Both the position numbers and the translations under genes were made by a program. Source: Halorubrum rutilum (GTDB lineage: Archaea > Halobacteriota > Halobacteria > Halobacteriales > Haloferacaceae). Taken from it: 64,000 bases of DNA. Below the pieces are notes generated by a model. The model made no database searches, had not been told where the DNA came from, and worked only from the letters and a program-made list of their open reading frames with translations. The DNA is taken from positions 496,001 through 560,000 of the forward strand of contig NZ_JANHDN010000001.1 of NCBI RefSeq assembly GCF_024494565.1. Reading direction: 5' to 3'. Positions within the stretch are counted from its first letter, which is position 1. Every line of letters begins with the position of its first letter. Positions 34,592 through 43,047 of the stretch are shown in pieces.

Positions 34592-34902
34592 GTCCCCGAC
34601 GAGGGCGATGACGTGGATATAGATTTTTCAACTATCGGACAACATCGGTGCGGAGTCGGGGCGAGATCCGTTCAAACTTCCTCCGGAGTCCGGCCGCTGT
34701 CGTCGAGATCAGCGACGGGGGGCACCGCGAGGAGCTCGAGAGCGATCGGACGGAAGAGTCAGTAGGGCGTGCGCGACGCCGGGTCAGCATTTTCGAGGTG
34801 GAGCCCCCGACCTCAAGGGGCGAACGGAGTGAGCGAGTAGCCCGGAAAGGAAACCGACATGGGACGACACAACCGCCACACTGCGACCGACCGACTCCCA
34901 AG

Positions 34903-34910
34903 CATATAAG
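34903..34910 (+). promoter_or_regulatory. TATA promoter of tnpB element 3
   Basis: CATATAAG lies 25-32 bases upstream of the ATG at 34935, matching leaderless transcription of tnpB. Confidence 0.6.
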
Positions 34911-34934
34911 TACCGTTGGGTATCCTCTGAAACT

Positions 34935-36182
34935 ATGGGCGTGCGTCGAACCGCCGTCGTGAAACTCGCCGTTTCCGACGAGCAACGCGACGCACTCCAC
35001 CGAACCGCCGAGCAATACCTGTACTGCGCGAACCGAACCGCCGACTACTGTTGGTCCGACACCTCCCACACGGAGTGTAAAACCAACAAGCGAGAGGTTC
35101 GTGACGCGCTTTACGCCGACCTTCGAGAGGAGACAGACCTACAGGCCCAACTTGTCCAAGCCGCTATCAAACGCGCTGTCGAAGCCGTCAAAGCGTGTGT
35201 CGAACGGTGGAAAAAACGACAGCGCGTCTCTCAACCGACGTTCACCGCTGAAACGATGGACTACGACACACGGAGCGCCACCTTCTACCGCAACACGGTG
35301 TCGCTGGCAACTGTTGAGGGCCGAGTCGAACCGTCGTTCGTTCTCCCGGCAGACAGTCCGACGCCCTACGAGCGGTACGTACTCTCCGAGAACTACGAGT
35401 TCCGCGAGAGTACGCTTCGGTACGACGCGGCCACTGACGAGTTCTACCTCAACATATCAACGCGGCGGACAGACGGTGACGATGGGGTTTCGGAAGATAC
35501 CGGGCACTCCGACCAAACGGTCCTCGGTATCGACCTCGGCGTCAACAGCCTTGCTGTGTCCTCAACCGGCACGTTTTGGCAGGGGGACGACTACGACCAC
35601 TGGTGTCGTGAGTTCGAGAAGCGGCGTGGCGAGATGCAACAACGCGGCACGCAGGCCGCACACAAGGCGCTTCTTCGCCTTGGAAAGCGAGAGGACGCCT
35701 GGCGCAAACAGTACATCCACACGATCGCCAACGAACTCGTCTCGGAAGCCGTCGAACACGACTGCGACGTAATCGCGTTTGAGGAGTTGAGCGACATTCG
35801 AGATCGGCTTCCACACGCGAAGTGGCACCACGTCTGGGCGTTCCGACGCCTGTTTGAATACGTCTCCTACAAAGCCCCTGAACAGGGGGTCTCCGTAGAG
35901 CAGGTCGAGCCGACCCACACATCCCAACGCTGTTCTCGAACAGACTGTGGGTTTACGCACGACGGCAACCGCCACGGCGAACACTTCCAGTGCCAGAAAT
36001 GCGGGTACGAGGTGAACGCGGATTACAACGCTGCAAAGAATATTGGCGTGCGGTACGCTCGGAAGCGACAACACAAACTCCGTTCCTCGCCCAAGTCGGG
36101 GAGCGGAGACGCACCAGTAGACGTGCGTGTGAATGGTGGGACGTTGAACGGCGAGAGTCACCAGCCTCTTGCTGGCGACTGA
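34935..36182 (+). CDS. tnpB: TnpB RNA-guided nuclease, element 3
   Basis: 415 residues, most similar in this window to the TnpB of element 4 (shared [45 protein letters not shown] and [15 protein letters not shown]). RuvC residues are Asp200 (VLGIDLG), Glu283 (VIAFEEL) and Asp363 (ADYNAAKN); zinc cysteines lie in CSRTDCG and CQKCG. All appear intact, so it should be a working nuclease rather than a catalytically dead derivative. The element's 3' end would supply the guide RNA, with the guide starting in the response regulator gene at about 36264. Confidence 0.93.
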   Translation: MGVRRTAVVKLAVSDEQRDALHRTAEQYLYCANRTADYCWSDTSHTECKTNKREVRDALYADLREETDLQAQLVQAAIKRAVEAVKACVERWKKRQRVSQPTFTAETMDYDTRSATFYRNTVSLATVEGRVEPSFVLPADSPTPYERYVLSENYEFRESTLRYDAATDEFYLNISTRRTDGDDGVSEDTGHSDQTVLGIDLGVNSLAVSSTGTFWQGDDYDHWCREFEKRRGEMQQRGTQAAHKALLRLGKREDAWRKQYIHTIANELVSEAVEHDCDVIAFEELSDIRDRLPHAKWHHVWAFRRLFEYVSYKAPEQGVSVEQVEPTHTSQRCSRTDCGFTHDGNRHGEHFQCQKCGYEVNADYNAAKNIGVRYARKRQHKLRSSPKSGSGDAPVDVRVNGGTLNGESHQPLAGD

Positions 36183-36259
36183 TTGCCGGGAGTCCACATC
36201 AAATCCCTACCCTCAACAAGCGAACCCCGTATGGGGTGAGCGAAGTAGGGTAGGGTAGT

Positions 36260-36823
36260 TTACGCCTCGCCGAGGTCGCGGAACATCGCGCGGTAATCGT
36301 CGGCGGAGAGCGACTCGCCGAGCTCGTCGATGTCGGCGTCGAGCGTTTCGAGCCGCTCGACGAGCTCGGCGTACGCCTCGTTCCCCTCGCGCTGTGCGGC
36401 CGGCTTCTGGGCGTTGAGCACCGCGCGCTTGCTCGCGAGGGCCGCCGCCTCCTGAACGAGGTCGTCGTACTCGCTGCGGGTGAGAAGGGTGTCGATCGCC
36501 GCCAGCAGCTTCGAGCGGCCGACGGGCTTGGTGAGGTACAGGTCGAACCCCATATCGATGATGTCGAAGTCGGGCTCGACCGCGGTGACCATCGCGACCC
36601 GGCAGTCGTAGCCGGCCTCGCGGATGTGTTCGAGCACGTCGTCGCCGCTCCCGTCCGGGAGCCGACGGTCGAGAAGCACCACGTCGACGGTCTCGTCGAT
36701 CCGGTCGATCGCCTCCGCGGCGGTCTCGGCCCGGTCGACGTCGTACCGCTCTTCGAGGAAGCCGGCGTACAGCGCGGCGATGTCGGGCTCGTCCTCCACG
36801 ACGAGGACCGAGGGGTCGCTCAC
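36260..36823 (-). CDS. Response regulator with HalX domain
   Basis: 187 residues. Receiver domain 1-115 with Asp52 (LLDRRLPDGSG) as phosphorylation site, acidic DE at 11-12 and Lys99 (LTKPV). The C-terminal 70 residues form a HalX domain, an alpha-helical module found almost only in haloarchaeal response regulators, function unknown. The stop codon TAA (bases 36260-36262 read on the minus strand) is inside the terminal GGGTAGTTTAC of IS element 3, so the insertion reached the end of this gene. The reading frame looks complete for the family. It is divergent from the KaiC-like gene, 145 bases away, and the pair is bracketed by TnpB elements. Confidence 0.9.
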   Translation of the reverse strand: MSDPSVLVVEDEPDIAALYAGFLEERYDVDRAETAAEAIDRIDETVDVVLLDRRLPDGSGDDVLEHIREAGYDCRVAMVTAVEPDFDIIDMGFDLYLTKPVGRSKLLAAIDTLLTRSEYDDLVQEAAALASKRAVLNAQKPAAQREGNEAYAELVERLETLDADIDELGESLSADDYRAMFRDLGEA

Positions 36824-36936
36824 CGCCGATCACCGCCGGAGTCGACGGGGGACACTTCACCGGGCATACACGAACGGGCGGCGTGTCGAGAAATAAAGCT
36901 GTCGCCGTCGATTCGGCCGGTCGCGTCGGATCGTCT

Positions 36937-36944
36937 TTTATATA
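36937..36944 (+). promoter_or_regulatory. TATA promoter of the KaiC-like gene
   Basis: TTTATATA is 25-32 bases before the ATG at 36969, a strong leaderless promoter in the divergent region between the response regulator and the ATPase. Confidence 0.7.
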
Positions 36945-36968
36945 CTCCCGTCGCCAATGGTGGGACGA

Positions 36969-37700
36969 ATGTCAGAACTCGTCTCCACCGGGGTCGAGGG
37001 GCTCGACTCGATCCTCACCGGCGGCATCACGGAGCGGTCGACGGTGCTCGTCTCCGGGAACCCCGGGACCGGCAAGAGCATCTTCGGAATTCAGTACCTC
37101 CACCACGGCGTCACGGAACACGGCGAGCGCGGGGTGTACGTCTCGTTCGAGGAGGACGAGGCGGACATCCGCGGCGCCGCGGAGTCGATCGGTCTCGACG
37201 GGTTCGGCGACGCCGTCGACGACGGCGACATCGTAATCTTAGACAAGCGGGAGATGCTCCGCGAGACTGACTTCTCGACGGCGGTCGACCGCCTGCTCGA
37301 CACGATCGAGGACGGCGACTTCGACCGGCTGGTGCTCGACTCGCTGTCGATGTTCCAGCTCTTCTTCGACGCCGAACAGGAGAAGCGGACGTACCTCCTG
37401 AAGTTCTCCGACATCCTCAAGGCGAACGGGCTGACCTCGCTGCTCATCAACGAGCAGGGCGCGGTGTTCCCGGACACGGAGGTCGGGCTGGAGAACTTCC
37501 TCACGGACGGGAACATCTACTTCATCCAGACGCCGACGGACTCGGGCGTGAACCGCTACGTCTGGGTGGCGAAGATGCGGAAACAGGACATCGACACCGA
37601 CATCTTCCCGATGGAGATCGGCGAGGGCGGGATCACCGTCCACGAGCGGGCCGGCGGGTTCTCGATGATGGGCGGCTCCGAGAATCAGCCGTCGTTGTAA
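36969..37700 (+). CDS. KaiC/RAD55-like RecA-superfamily ATPase
   Basis: 243-residue single-domain KaiC-like ATPase. Walker A is GNPGTGKS (30-37); the Walker B strand is DRLVLDSLSMF at about 118-128. The start MSELVSTGVEGLDSILTGGI is the usual KaiC/GvpD/RAD55 opening. Such proteins in haloarchaea act as signalling ATPases and share ancestry with ArlH of the archaellum motor encoded downstream at 50207. The stop TAA (37698-37700) lies inside the end of IS element 4. The start at 36969 fits the TATA element; an in-frame ATG at 36957 is too close to it. The partner is probably the divergent HalX response regulator, by proximity. Confidence 0.86.
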   Translation: MSELVSTGVEGLDSILTGGITERSTVLVSGNPGTGKSIFGIQYLHHGVTEHGERGVYVSFEEDEADIRGAAESIGLDGFGDAVDDGDIVILDKREMLRETDFSTAVDRLLDTIEDGDFDRLVLDSLSMFQLFFDAEQEKRTYLLKFSDILKANGLTSLLINEQGAVFPDTEVGLENFLTDGNIYFIQTPTDSGVNRYVWVAKMRKQDIDTDIFPMEIGEGGITVHERAGGFSMMGGSENQPSL

Positions 37701-39140
37701 ACTACCCCGCCCTACTCGCTCACGGCGTTACCGTTCGCTTCGTTGAGGGTGGGGCTTTCGCGTGGACTCCTGTTCTGGCCATCGCTGGCAGGCTCGTAAT
37801 CGCCGTTCACATTCAACATCCCGCGATTCAAGCGCACGTTTACGGGTGCGCCTCCGCTTGACGACGTTTGCGCCGAGCGGAGATGCTTCAGACCGATATT
37901 CTTCGCCGCGTTGTAGTCGGCGTTCACTTCGTAACCACACTTCTGGCAACAGAACCGTTCTTGCGTCTTGCGGTTCTCTCGGAGTGTCGTCCCACACTTC
38001 GAACATCGCTGGGAGGTGTAGGCGGGACTCACCTGCTCGACCGAGATGCCGACGACTTCAGCTTTGTACTCGACGTACTCGAACAGGCGCCGGAACGCCC
38101 ACACGTGGAACTTCTTGGCGTTCGGCATCCGCTCACGAATTCCCGTCAGGTTCTCGAACGCGATCACGTTACAGTCGTGCTCAACGGCTTCTGCGACGAG
38201 TTCCTTCGAGACGGTGTGGAGAAAGTGATCGTACCGGCCCGTCTCGGTACGTCCGACAGACCGGATAGTTTCGTGGGCAGCTCGCGTCCCACGCTGGTGG
38301 AGCGACCCACGCCGCTTTTCGAACTCGCGGTGCCAGTGGGTCAACTCCGACCCGTTCCAGAACGTGCCCGTCGAGGTGACGGCGACGTTTTCGATGCCGA
38401 GGTCAACGCCGAGGACTGTGCTGTGCTCGGCGTCACCTTCATCGGCAGTCTCGGACTCTACGTCCGCCTTTGTGCGGACGTGAAGGTAGAACTCGCCGTC
38501 TCGGTAGTGGAGTTCCGCACCCGTTACATCGTAATCGTCGTTGAACAGGTACTCCGAGTGGGGCGTCTCGCGGTCATCGTCCGGAAGGATGTACTCGGCG
38601 GTGATGCGGCCGTCGACGGTTGCGAGCGTCGCGTGGTCGTCGTTAAACGTCGCACACCGCTTGTCGTAGACGAGAGTTGAGGCAGTGAAGTGCGGCTTCC
38701 CTGCGTAGTCACCCTGTTTCCAGCGGGCGACGACGCTCTGGACGGCGTCGGCAGCCTTGTTGCGAGCGTTCTGGACGAGATTCGCTTGTAACCGTGTCTC
38801 AGCCCGCACATCGTCGTAGGTTTCACGTTGAAGTTGGGCTTTGCTCGTCGTTTTATACTCGCCTTGCCACGCGTGGTCGACGACGTAGTTGGCGGCCCAC
38901 AGAAACTCGGAGATGGTCTCATGGAGGAGGTTGGCGTCGCTGTCGGCCACATTAATCTTGACAGGGACGGTGCGGCGGACCTCCATCCGTACTTCAGATA
39001 TGTACTTTTGTTTTTATGTTAGTAACGATTCGGAGAGGAGTGGGTTAACCATCGAACGTGGCTGGTGTAGTGCCGGGTCGGTTTCTTCTCCGACATACTC
39101 GCTCGCTTCGCTCACTCCTTGAGGTTGGAGGATCCTCCTT
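37697..39140 (-). mobile_element. IS1341-type TnpB element 4
   Basis: Right end at 37697-37775 (minus strand) ends in GGGTAGTTTAC and matches the right end of element 3. The left end near 39127-39138 carries a perfect 12-base palindrome, GGAGGATCCTCC, next to sequence shared with element 3 (CCTCAAGG, GAGCGAGTA, GAAACCGAC). Orientation is opposite to element 3. No Y1 transposase. Its right end has supplied the stop codon of the KaiC-like gene. Confidence 0.78.
37712..38986 (-). CDS. tnpB: TnpB RNA-guided nuclease, element 4
   Basis: 424 residues; RuvC Asp195 ([10 protein letters not shown]), Glu278 (VIAFENL) and Asp357 (NADYNAAKN) are present and a CSKCG...CCQKCG zinc knuckle is intact. It is closely related to element 3. 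The last 25 residues ([24 protein letters not shown] in part) are translated from the right end of the element, so coding sequence and guide-RNA scaffold overlap extensively, as in characterised TnpB systems. The promoter lies at about 39010-39018 (minus-strand ACATAAAAAC). It is 1.6 kb from the archaellin operon, but no dead-nuclease signature supports a role in repression. Confidence 0.93.
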   Translation of the reverse strand: MEVRRTVPVKINVADSDANLLHETISEFLWAANYVVDHAWQGEYKTTSKAQLQRETYDDVRAETRLQANLVQNARNKAADAVQSVVARWKQGDYAGKPHFTASTLVYDKRCATFNDDHATLATVDGRITAEYILPDDDRETPHSEYLFNDDYDVTGAELHYRDGEFYLHVRTKADVESETADEGDAEHSTVLGVDLGIENVAVTSTGTFWNGSELTHWHREFEKRRGSLHQRGTRAAHETIRSVGRTETGRYDHFLHTVSKELVAEAVEHDCNVIAFENLTGIRERMPNAKKFHVWAFRRLFEYVEYKAEVVGISVEQVSPAYTSQRCSKCGTTLRENRKTQERFCCQKCGYEVNADYNAAKNIGLKHLRSAQTSSSGGAPVNVRLNRGMLNVNGDYEPASDGQNRSPRESPTLNEANGNAVSE

Positions 39141-39357
39141 GTACGCTCATGTGTAGGACATTGTTGATGTAGTGCCGTCTTGCGATTCTGGTATCAGGCA
39201 ATCTAGATAAGAATCATCTATCTGAGTGGTCTACCAGTCATTTCCCATCACCACCACCTTCGAGGGAACTGTATCAACAATCTCCTACGGAAGAGCGCAT
39301 CTTGTATTATGCTGACGGGTCGGGTACCGGCGGGAGGGAGACCGTCGCGGAACGGGA
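39141..39357. other. AT-richer gene-free stretch after element 4
   Basis: Between the left end of element 4 and the stop of the winged-helix gene there is no convincing reading frame. The sequence is less GC-rich than flanking chromosomal genes (for example AATCTAGATAAGAATCATC near 39199) and may be old insertion debris. No terminator or RNA is recognised. Confidence 0.4.
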
Positions 39358-39693
39358 CTACTTCGACGAGAGGTCGCGCCACACGTCGTCGAGCCGGTTC
39401 TTCACCGCGGAGCGCTCCTCGACCTCCACCGTGAGCCCGTCGCGGAAGTCGACCTCGACGCCGTCGACCTTCCGGCGGTACACCTTCACGCGGCGGTGCT
39501 CGTCCGAGAGCGGCCGGTCGTGGAGTTCGAGGAGGTCGGCCTCCTCCAGCTCGTTGATCCGGCGGTAACACGTCGCGATCGGGACGTCGAGCTCGTCGCT
39601 CAGGTCCTGCGCGGACATCGCGTCGCCGGTCGCCGTCAGGATGTCCGTGTTGTACTTGTTCCCGAGCACCGTGATCAGGTCATCCCCCGCCAT
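39358..39693 (-). CDS. Winged-helix regulator next to the archaellin genes
   Basis: 111 residues. The N-terminal part MAGDDLITVLGNKYNTDILTATGD, then SAQDLSDELDVPIATCYRRINELEEADLL is a clear winged-helix DNA-binding domain of the ArsR/HxlR-like type. The C-terminal 40 residues (RVKVYRRKVDGVEVDFRDGLTVEVEE) probably form the beta-sheet wing extension. It is divergent from the small membrane protein gene at 39881, the same kind of association as at 30021-30610. Lying 0.9 kb upstream of the archaellin operon, it is a candidate regulator of it, by location only. Confidence 0.85.
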   Translation of the reverse strand: MAGDDLITVLGNKYNTDILTATGDAMSAQDLSDELDVPIATCYRRINELEEADLLELHDRPLSDEHRRVKVYRRKVDGVEVDFRDGLTVEVEERSAVKNRLDDVWRDLSSK

Positions 39694-39880
39694 TCACGTT
39701 ATCGCTGTTGATTTTTACAGGGTAAAAGGATACCGGTGGGCGTGAGCGCCGTGGGCACGCAAGGGAACGGGGTGACGGACGGCGAGCGCCGCTTCGCGAC
39801 GCCGCCAGCGGGAGACGAGGTGTTATCGCCGGTGATAGCCGCCACCGTGGGTTTATGTGTCGACTCCGAGCAGGGCGGGT

Positions 39881-40219
39881 ATGGAGCTCATCGAGGGGTT
39901 GTATCTCGTGACGACCACCGTGTTGGCGGGCGCGAGCGCGACGCTCGCGGCGTTCGCGGTCGCGGCGTATCGGTCCTCCGGCCGCACCGCGATGGCGTAC
40001 CTGGCCGTCGGGTTCGGGCTCGTCGTCGTCGCGGCCGTCGCCACGCCGGCCGCCGCCTTCCGGACATCGTTCGCGAACGCGCAGGCGCTGCTACTGATCA
40101 ACACCGGGCTGCTGGCGGCGTCGATGGCGCTCGTCGCCGGGAGCCTTGCCGTCTACGAGCCGGGCACGCGGGAGCTGGTGATCCCGGAGTCGGAGCTCGC
40201 GCGGATTCAAGACCGGTAG
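39881..40219 (+). CDS. Small membrane protein divergent from the winged-helix gene
   Basis: 112 residues from the ATG at 39881 (MELIEGLYLVTT). Three hydrophobic helices at about 5-28, 39-58 and 68-90 are followed by a polar tail (EPGTRELVIPESELARIQDR). The helix arrangement parallels the protein at 30021, suggesting a paralogous regulator/membrane pair. GGGTTTATGTGTCG at 39849-39862 is a candidate promoter. Function unknown; haloarchaea contain many such pairs, and a sensing partnership is plausible. Confidence 0.75.
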   Translation: MELIEGLYLVTTTVLAGASATLAAFAVAAYRSSGRTAMAYLAVGFGLVVVAAVATPAAAFRTSFANAQALLLINTGLLAASMALVAGSLAVYEPGTRELVIPESELARIQDR

Positions 40220-40589
40220 CGACCCGCGGCGCGGCGAAGCGCGGCACGGGAGCGCGCGGCGTCGACGGCGCGGATCCCTTCTCACATCGTCCCACCGCGA
40301 ATACGGACGGAATCGAGTAGCTACTGCACCCGCGCGATCCGGTTCGAGGTCGAACGCGGATCGCCCGAGATCCGGGCGCACGCTTACCGCATCCCGGATA
40401 TCGGATTCGATAACCAGATCGGGATGTCGTTGATGATTATGGAAATTATCGCTATGAAATTAATACGATAATCGCATGACTGCAGTCGTTTATCAGGTCA
40501 AATAATCGGCACGGAGTCTTTAATAGGGAAATTTCACTTCATATCGATAACGCCCGCCGGGCAGGCCGGGGGCCGACATAACACAACCA
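40220..40589 (+). promoter_or_regulatory. Archaellin operon upstream region
   Basis: 370 gene-free bases. 40220-40385 is ordinary GC-rich spacer. From 40410 to 40545 the sequence becomes strongly AT-rich, with repeated ATTAT, AATTAT and GATAA words, and includes the TATA candidate CTTTAATAGG at 40518-40527. That predicts a start at about 40550 and a leader of about 40 bases, containing the small inverted repeat GCCCG-C-CGGGC at 40552-40562 before the ATG at 40590. The archaellin message is therefore probably not leaderless. The AT-rich block is the natural place for motility regulators to bind. Confidence 0.55.
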
Positions 40590-41168
40590 ATGTTCGAAAC
40601 CAGACTGGACGAGGAAGAGCGCGGGCAAGTGGGGATCGGGACCCTCATCGTGTTCATCGCGATGGTGCTGGTGGCGGCGATCGCTGCCGGCGTCCTGATC
40701 AACACCGCCGGCTTCCTTCAAACACAGGCAGAGGCAACGGGTCAAGAAAGCACCGCACAGGTGACCGATAATCTTCAGGTGTACACGGCTGCGGTGCCAC
40801 AAGGTGAAATCAATAGTACAGCAATCGCACAGATCAATCTTCAGGTTGGTCTCGGTCCTGGAAGTAACCGGCTTGATCTCCAAAATGCGGAAATCCAAGT
40901 TGTTGGCCCAGCCGGCGTGGCGACGGCAAGCATGGCAAGCGGTTCCACAACATTAATAGACTCAACTGACAGGCAGACGGTTAATCTAGTGCTTGGGTCC
41001 ACGGCTACCGACAGCGGTAGTGGTGTTGATGCAACAGCTGCGACTGGTGACGGACTTGCCGCTGGCGAGACGCTTGAGGTGACGATCACAACCTCCTCCG
41101 GCGGACAAACGTTCGAAGTGTACACAGCACCCGACCCCCTGCTGGATAGCCGGTCAGTCAGCCTATAA
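40590..41168 (+). CDS. arlA1: Archaellin 1
   Basis: 192-residue prepilin-like subunit of the archaellum filament. The class III signal reads [21 protein letters not shown], cleaved by the prepilin peptidase after Gly12, leaving a hydrophobic assembly helix to about residue 40. The body is beta-rich with a predicted N-glycosylation sequon in EINSTAIAQ. The C-terminus [15 protein letters not shown] is shared with archaellin 2. First of four tandem genes separated by 0-2 bases. Its 5' 150 bases are nearly identical to the paralogues, whereas the rest is divergent and less GC-rich. The name arlA1 is used for the positional copy. Confidence 0.93.
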   Translation: MFETRLDEEERGQVGIGTLIVFIAMVLVAAIAAGVLINTAGFLQTQAEATGQESTAQVTDNLQVYTAAVPQGEINSTAIAQINLQVGLGPGSNRLDLQNAEIQVVGPAGVATASMASGSTTLIDSTDRQTVNLVLGSTATDSGSGVDATAATGDGLAAGETLEVTITTSSGGQTFEVYTAPDPLLDSRSVSL

Positions 41169-41170
41169 CA

Positions 41171-41755
41171 ATGTTCAAAACGATCATTAACGGGAAGGAA
41201 CGCGGGCAAGTGGGGATTGGGACCCTCATCGTGTTCATCGCGATGGTGCTGGTGGCGGCGATCGCCGCCGGCGTCCTGATCAACACCGCCGGCTTCCTCC
41301 AGACGCAAGCAGAGGCAACGGGTGAAGAAAGCACTGCACAGGTGACTAATAGCCTTCAGGTGTACACTGCTACTGCAGCGCAGAGTAATATCAATGGAGA
41401 TGGCATCCAACAGATCGATCTTCGTGTCGGCCTTTCTCCAGGCAGCGATCCAATAACTCTGGGTGAGGATGTTGCAATACAAGTTGTCGGACCTGACGGT
41501 GTTGCAACGACGAACTTGAATAGTCTTGCTTCGAATACAGACTTGACTGACTCATCAGAAAGAGAAACGATCCCGCTTAATCTTGGGGCAGGTAACTCAA
41601 ATACGATTGATGTTACCGAGGCTGTTGGTAGCCCGTCAGCACTTGAGGCTGGGGAGACGCTCGAAGTGACGATCACGTCTCCGTCCGGGGGACAGACGTT
41701 TGAGGTGTACACGGCGCCTGATCCATTACAGTCAGGACAGTCTGTTAAACTGTAA
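41171..41755 (+). CDS. arlA2: Archaellin 2
   Basis: 194 residues, processed after Gly12 ([10 protein letters not shown]). It resembles archaellin 1 through its length, including the [15 protein letters not shown] end, more than archaellins 3 and 4. The body differs around residues 60-150 ([21 protein letters not shown]). It starts two bases after the previous stop (TAACAATG), so the ribosome can continue directly. Composition of the body is lower in GC than the shared 5' end. The product would be exported and assembled in the filament. Confidence 0.93.
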   Translation: MFKTIINGKERGQVGIGTLIVFIAMVLVAAIAAGVLINTAGFLQTQAEATGEESTAQVTNSLQVYTATAAQSNINGDGIQQIDLRVGLSPGSDPITLGEDVAIQVVGPDGVATTNLNSLASNTDLTDSSERETIPLNLGAGNSNTIDVTEAVGSPSALEAGETLEVTITSPSGGQTFEVYTAPDPLQSGQSVKL

Positions 41756-41757
41756 CA

Positions 41758-42330
41758 ATGTTCGAGAAACTAACTAACGAAGAGGAACACGGCCAGGTAG
41801 GCATCGGGACCCTCATCGTGTTCATCGCGATGGTGCTGGTGGCGGCAATCGCCGCCGGTGTTCTGATCAACACCGCCGGATTCCTCCAAACGCAAGCAGA
41901 GGCAACGGGCGAAGAAAGCACTGCACAGGTGACGAACAACGTCGACATCGTGTCAGCGACCGGCACTGGTGGTCCGCCGCTTACTACAGTAAATCTGGTT
42001 ATCAAGAAGTCGGCAGGATCTGACCCGGTCGACCTTTCACAGGTAGAGATCCAGTACGTCGGACCCAGCGGTGTGGTCACGACCCAACTCGACGACAACG
42101 ACAACGACATTGCGTTCAGAGAGATATCCGGCGGTGCTAACGGAATTCTCGAAAGTCAAAGCGATCGAGTCGAAGTAGAGCTCAGTCTCGACGGTTCTGA
42201 TGGATTTGACAACGCTGGAACGCTGTCAGCCGGAGAAGAAGCCGATATAACGCTTACGACGGCGTCCGGCGCACAGACGTTCGAGACACTTCGGGTCAGT
42301 GACCCGGCCAGCAACCCGGAGGATCTGTAA
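41758..42330 (+). CDS. arlA3: Archaellin 3
   Basis: 190 residues. The processing site is [10 protein letters not shown], with His rather than Arg at position -2, a departure from the other three (ERG). The helix [21 protein letters not shown] is otherwise identical. The C-terminus ([21 protein letters not shown]) differs from 1 and 2. Whether the histidine slows peptidase cleavage is unknown. Positioned two bases after archaellin 2. Confidence 0.92.
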   Translation: MFEKLTNEEEHGQVGIGTLIVFIAMVLVAAIAAGVLINTAGFLQTQAEATGEESTAQVTNNVDIVSATGTGGPPLTTVNLVIKKSAGSDPVDLSQVEIQYVGPSGVVTTQLDDNDNDIAFREISGGANGILESQSDRVEVELSLDGSDGFDNAGTLSAGEEADITLTTASGAQTFETLRVSDPASNPEDL

Positions 42331-42975
42331 ATGTTCGAATCACTACTGAATAAAGAGGAGCGCGGACAGGTTGGAATTGGGACGCTCATCGTGTTCATCG
42401 CGATGGTGCTGGTGGCAGCGATTGCTGCTGGTGTCCTGATCAATACCGCCGGCTTCCTTCAGACACAAGCAGAAGCAACAGGTCAAGAAAGCACCGAACA
42501 GGTGTCTAATAATCTCAAAGTTGAGTCGGTTGTCAGTGAGGTTGAGAGCGGTCCGCAGATTAATGCTATCGCTATTGATGTGAGTCTTGCGCCAGGCTCA
42601 GACCCAATCGATATTACGAGTGCAACACTAGAATGGATTGGGAGTGGTGACTCTAAGACATTCAGTATAACAGCAGCAGATCCTAGTCAAGACAGCTCTA
42701 GTTTAGATCCGGTGATTGTTGATAATCAAAAGACTGAACTCACTAGCACCGGAGAAACGGCACGAATATACATTCTCAGCGGTACCCAGAGCAAAGCACT
42801 TGATTTAGGGACCAATGCCGGTAGCGGTGCCGGTACAGGTTCCGGAGTCAGCGACTTTCCCCTCACTGGAGGCGCTGAGGCTGACATAACAATCACGTCA
42901 CCTAGCGGCGGACAGACTACTGCGACAGTTCGCGTGCCCGACGTGCTTGTTTCCGGCGAGGGTGTCCGACTGTAG
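42331..42975 (+). CDS. arlA4: Archaellin 4
   Basis: 214 residues, the longest of the four, with the standard [11 protein letters not shown] processing site. The insert at about 100-160 ([28 protein letters not shown]) is serine- and glycine-rich, suggesting a surface-exposed loop. The C-terminus is [23 protein letters not shown] in part. The ATG follows the stop of archaellin 3 directly (TAAATG). The downstream gene at 43048 begins 72 bases later. As the most divergent copy it could be the minor archaellin; this is inference. Confidence 0.92.
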   Translation: MFESLLNKEERGQVGIGTLIVFIAMVLVAAIAAGVLINTAGFLQTQAEATGQESTEQVSNNLKVESVVSEVESGPQINAIAIDVSLAPGSDPIDITSATLEWIGSGDSKTFSITAADPSQDSSSLDPVIVDNQKTELTSTGETARIYILSGTQSKALDLGTNAGSGAGTGSGVSDFPLTGGAEADITITSPSGGQTTATVRVPDVLVSGEGVRL

Positions 42976-43047
42976 CCTCAGCGCACAGCTACAGTTTAGG
43001 TTGAACCGCCCGGAACACCTATTTTCTTACGTCTTCACATATGTGTC

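Larger units (their letters stand above)
34795..36263 (+). mobile_element. IS1341-type TnpB element 3
   Basis: The left end holds a GAGGT...ACCTC palindrome at 34795-34814, then sequence shared with element 4: CCTCAAGG, GAGCGAGTA and GAAACCGACATGGG. The right end, 36190-36263, aligns with the right end of element 4: GAGTCCAC, CCCTCAACNAAGCGAAC, GTGAGCGA, AGTAGGG and the terminal GGGTAGTTTAC. Agreement of two copies fixes the right boundary at about 36263. It lies in inverted orientation to element 4 with both right ends facing inward. The interval 34592-34794 before it holds no gene. Confidence 0.78.

Noticed and set aside
34648..34962. ORF over the left end of TnpB element 3
   Set aside because: It overlaps element-end palindromes and the tnpB promoter and has no protein-like features.
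36957..36969. Earlier in-frame ATG of the KaiC-like gene
   Set aside because: It would lie only about 13 bases from the TATA element; the ATG at 36969 has the correct leaderless spacing and the family N-terminus.
37712..38986. TnpB element 4 as a TldR-like dead-nuclease repressor of the nearby archaellin operon
   Set aside because: Known TldR repressors near flagellin genes have lost RuvC residues, whereas Asp195, Glu278 and Asp357 are all present. The predicted guide reads into the KaiC-like gene, not the archaellin promoter.
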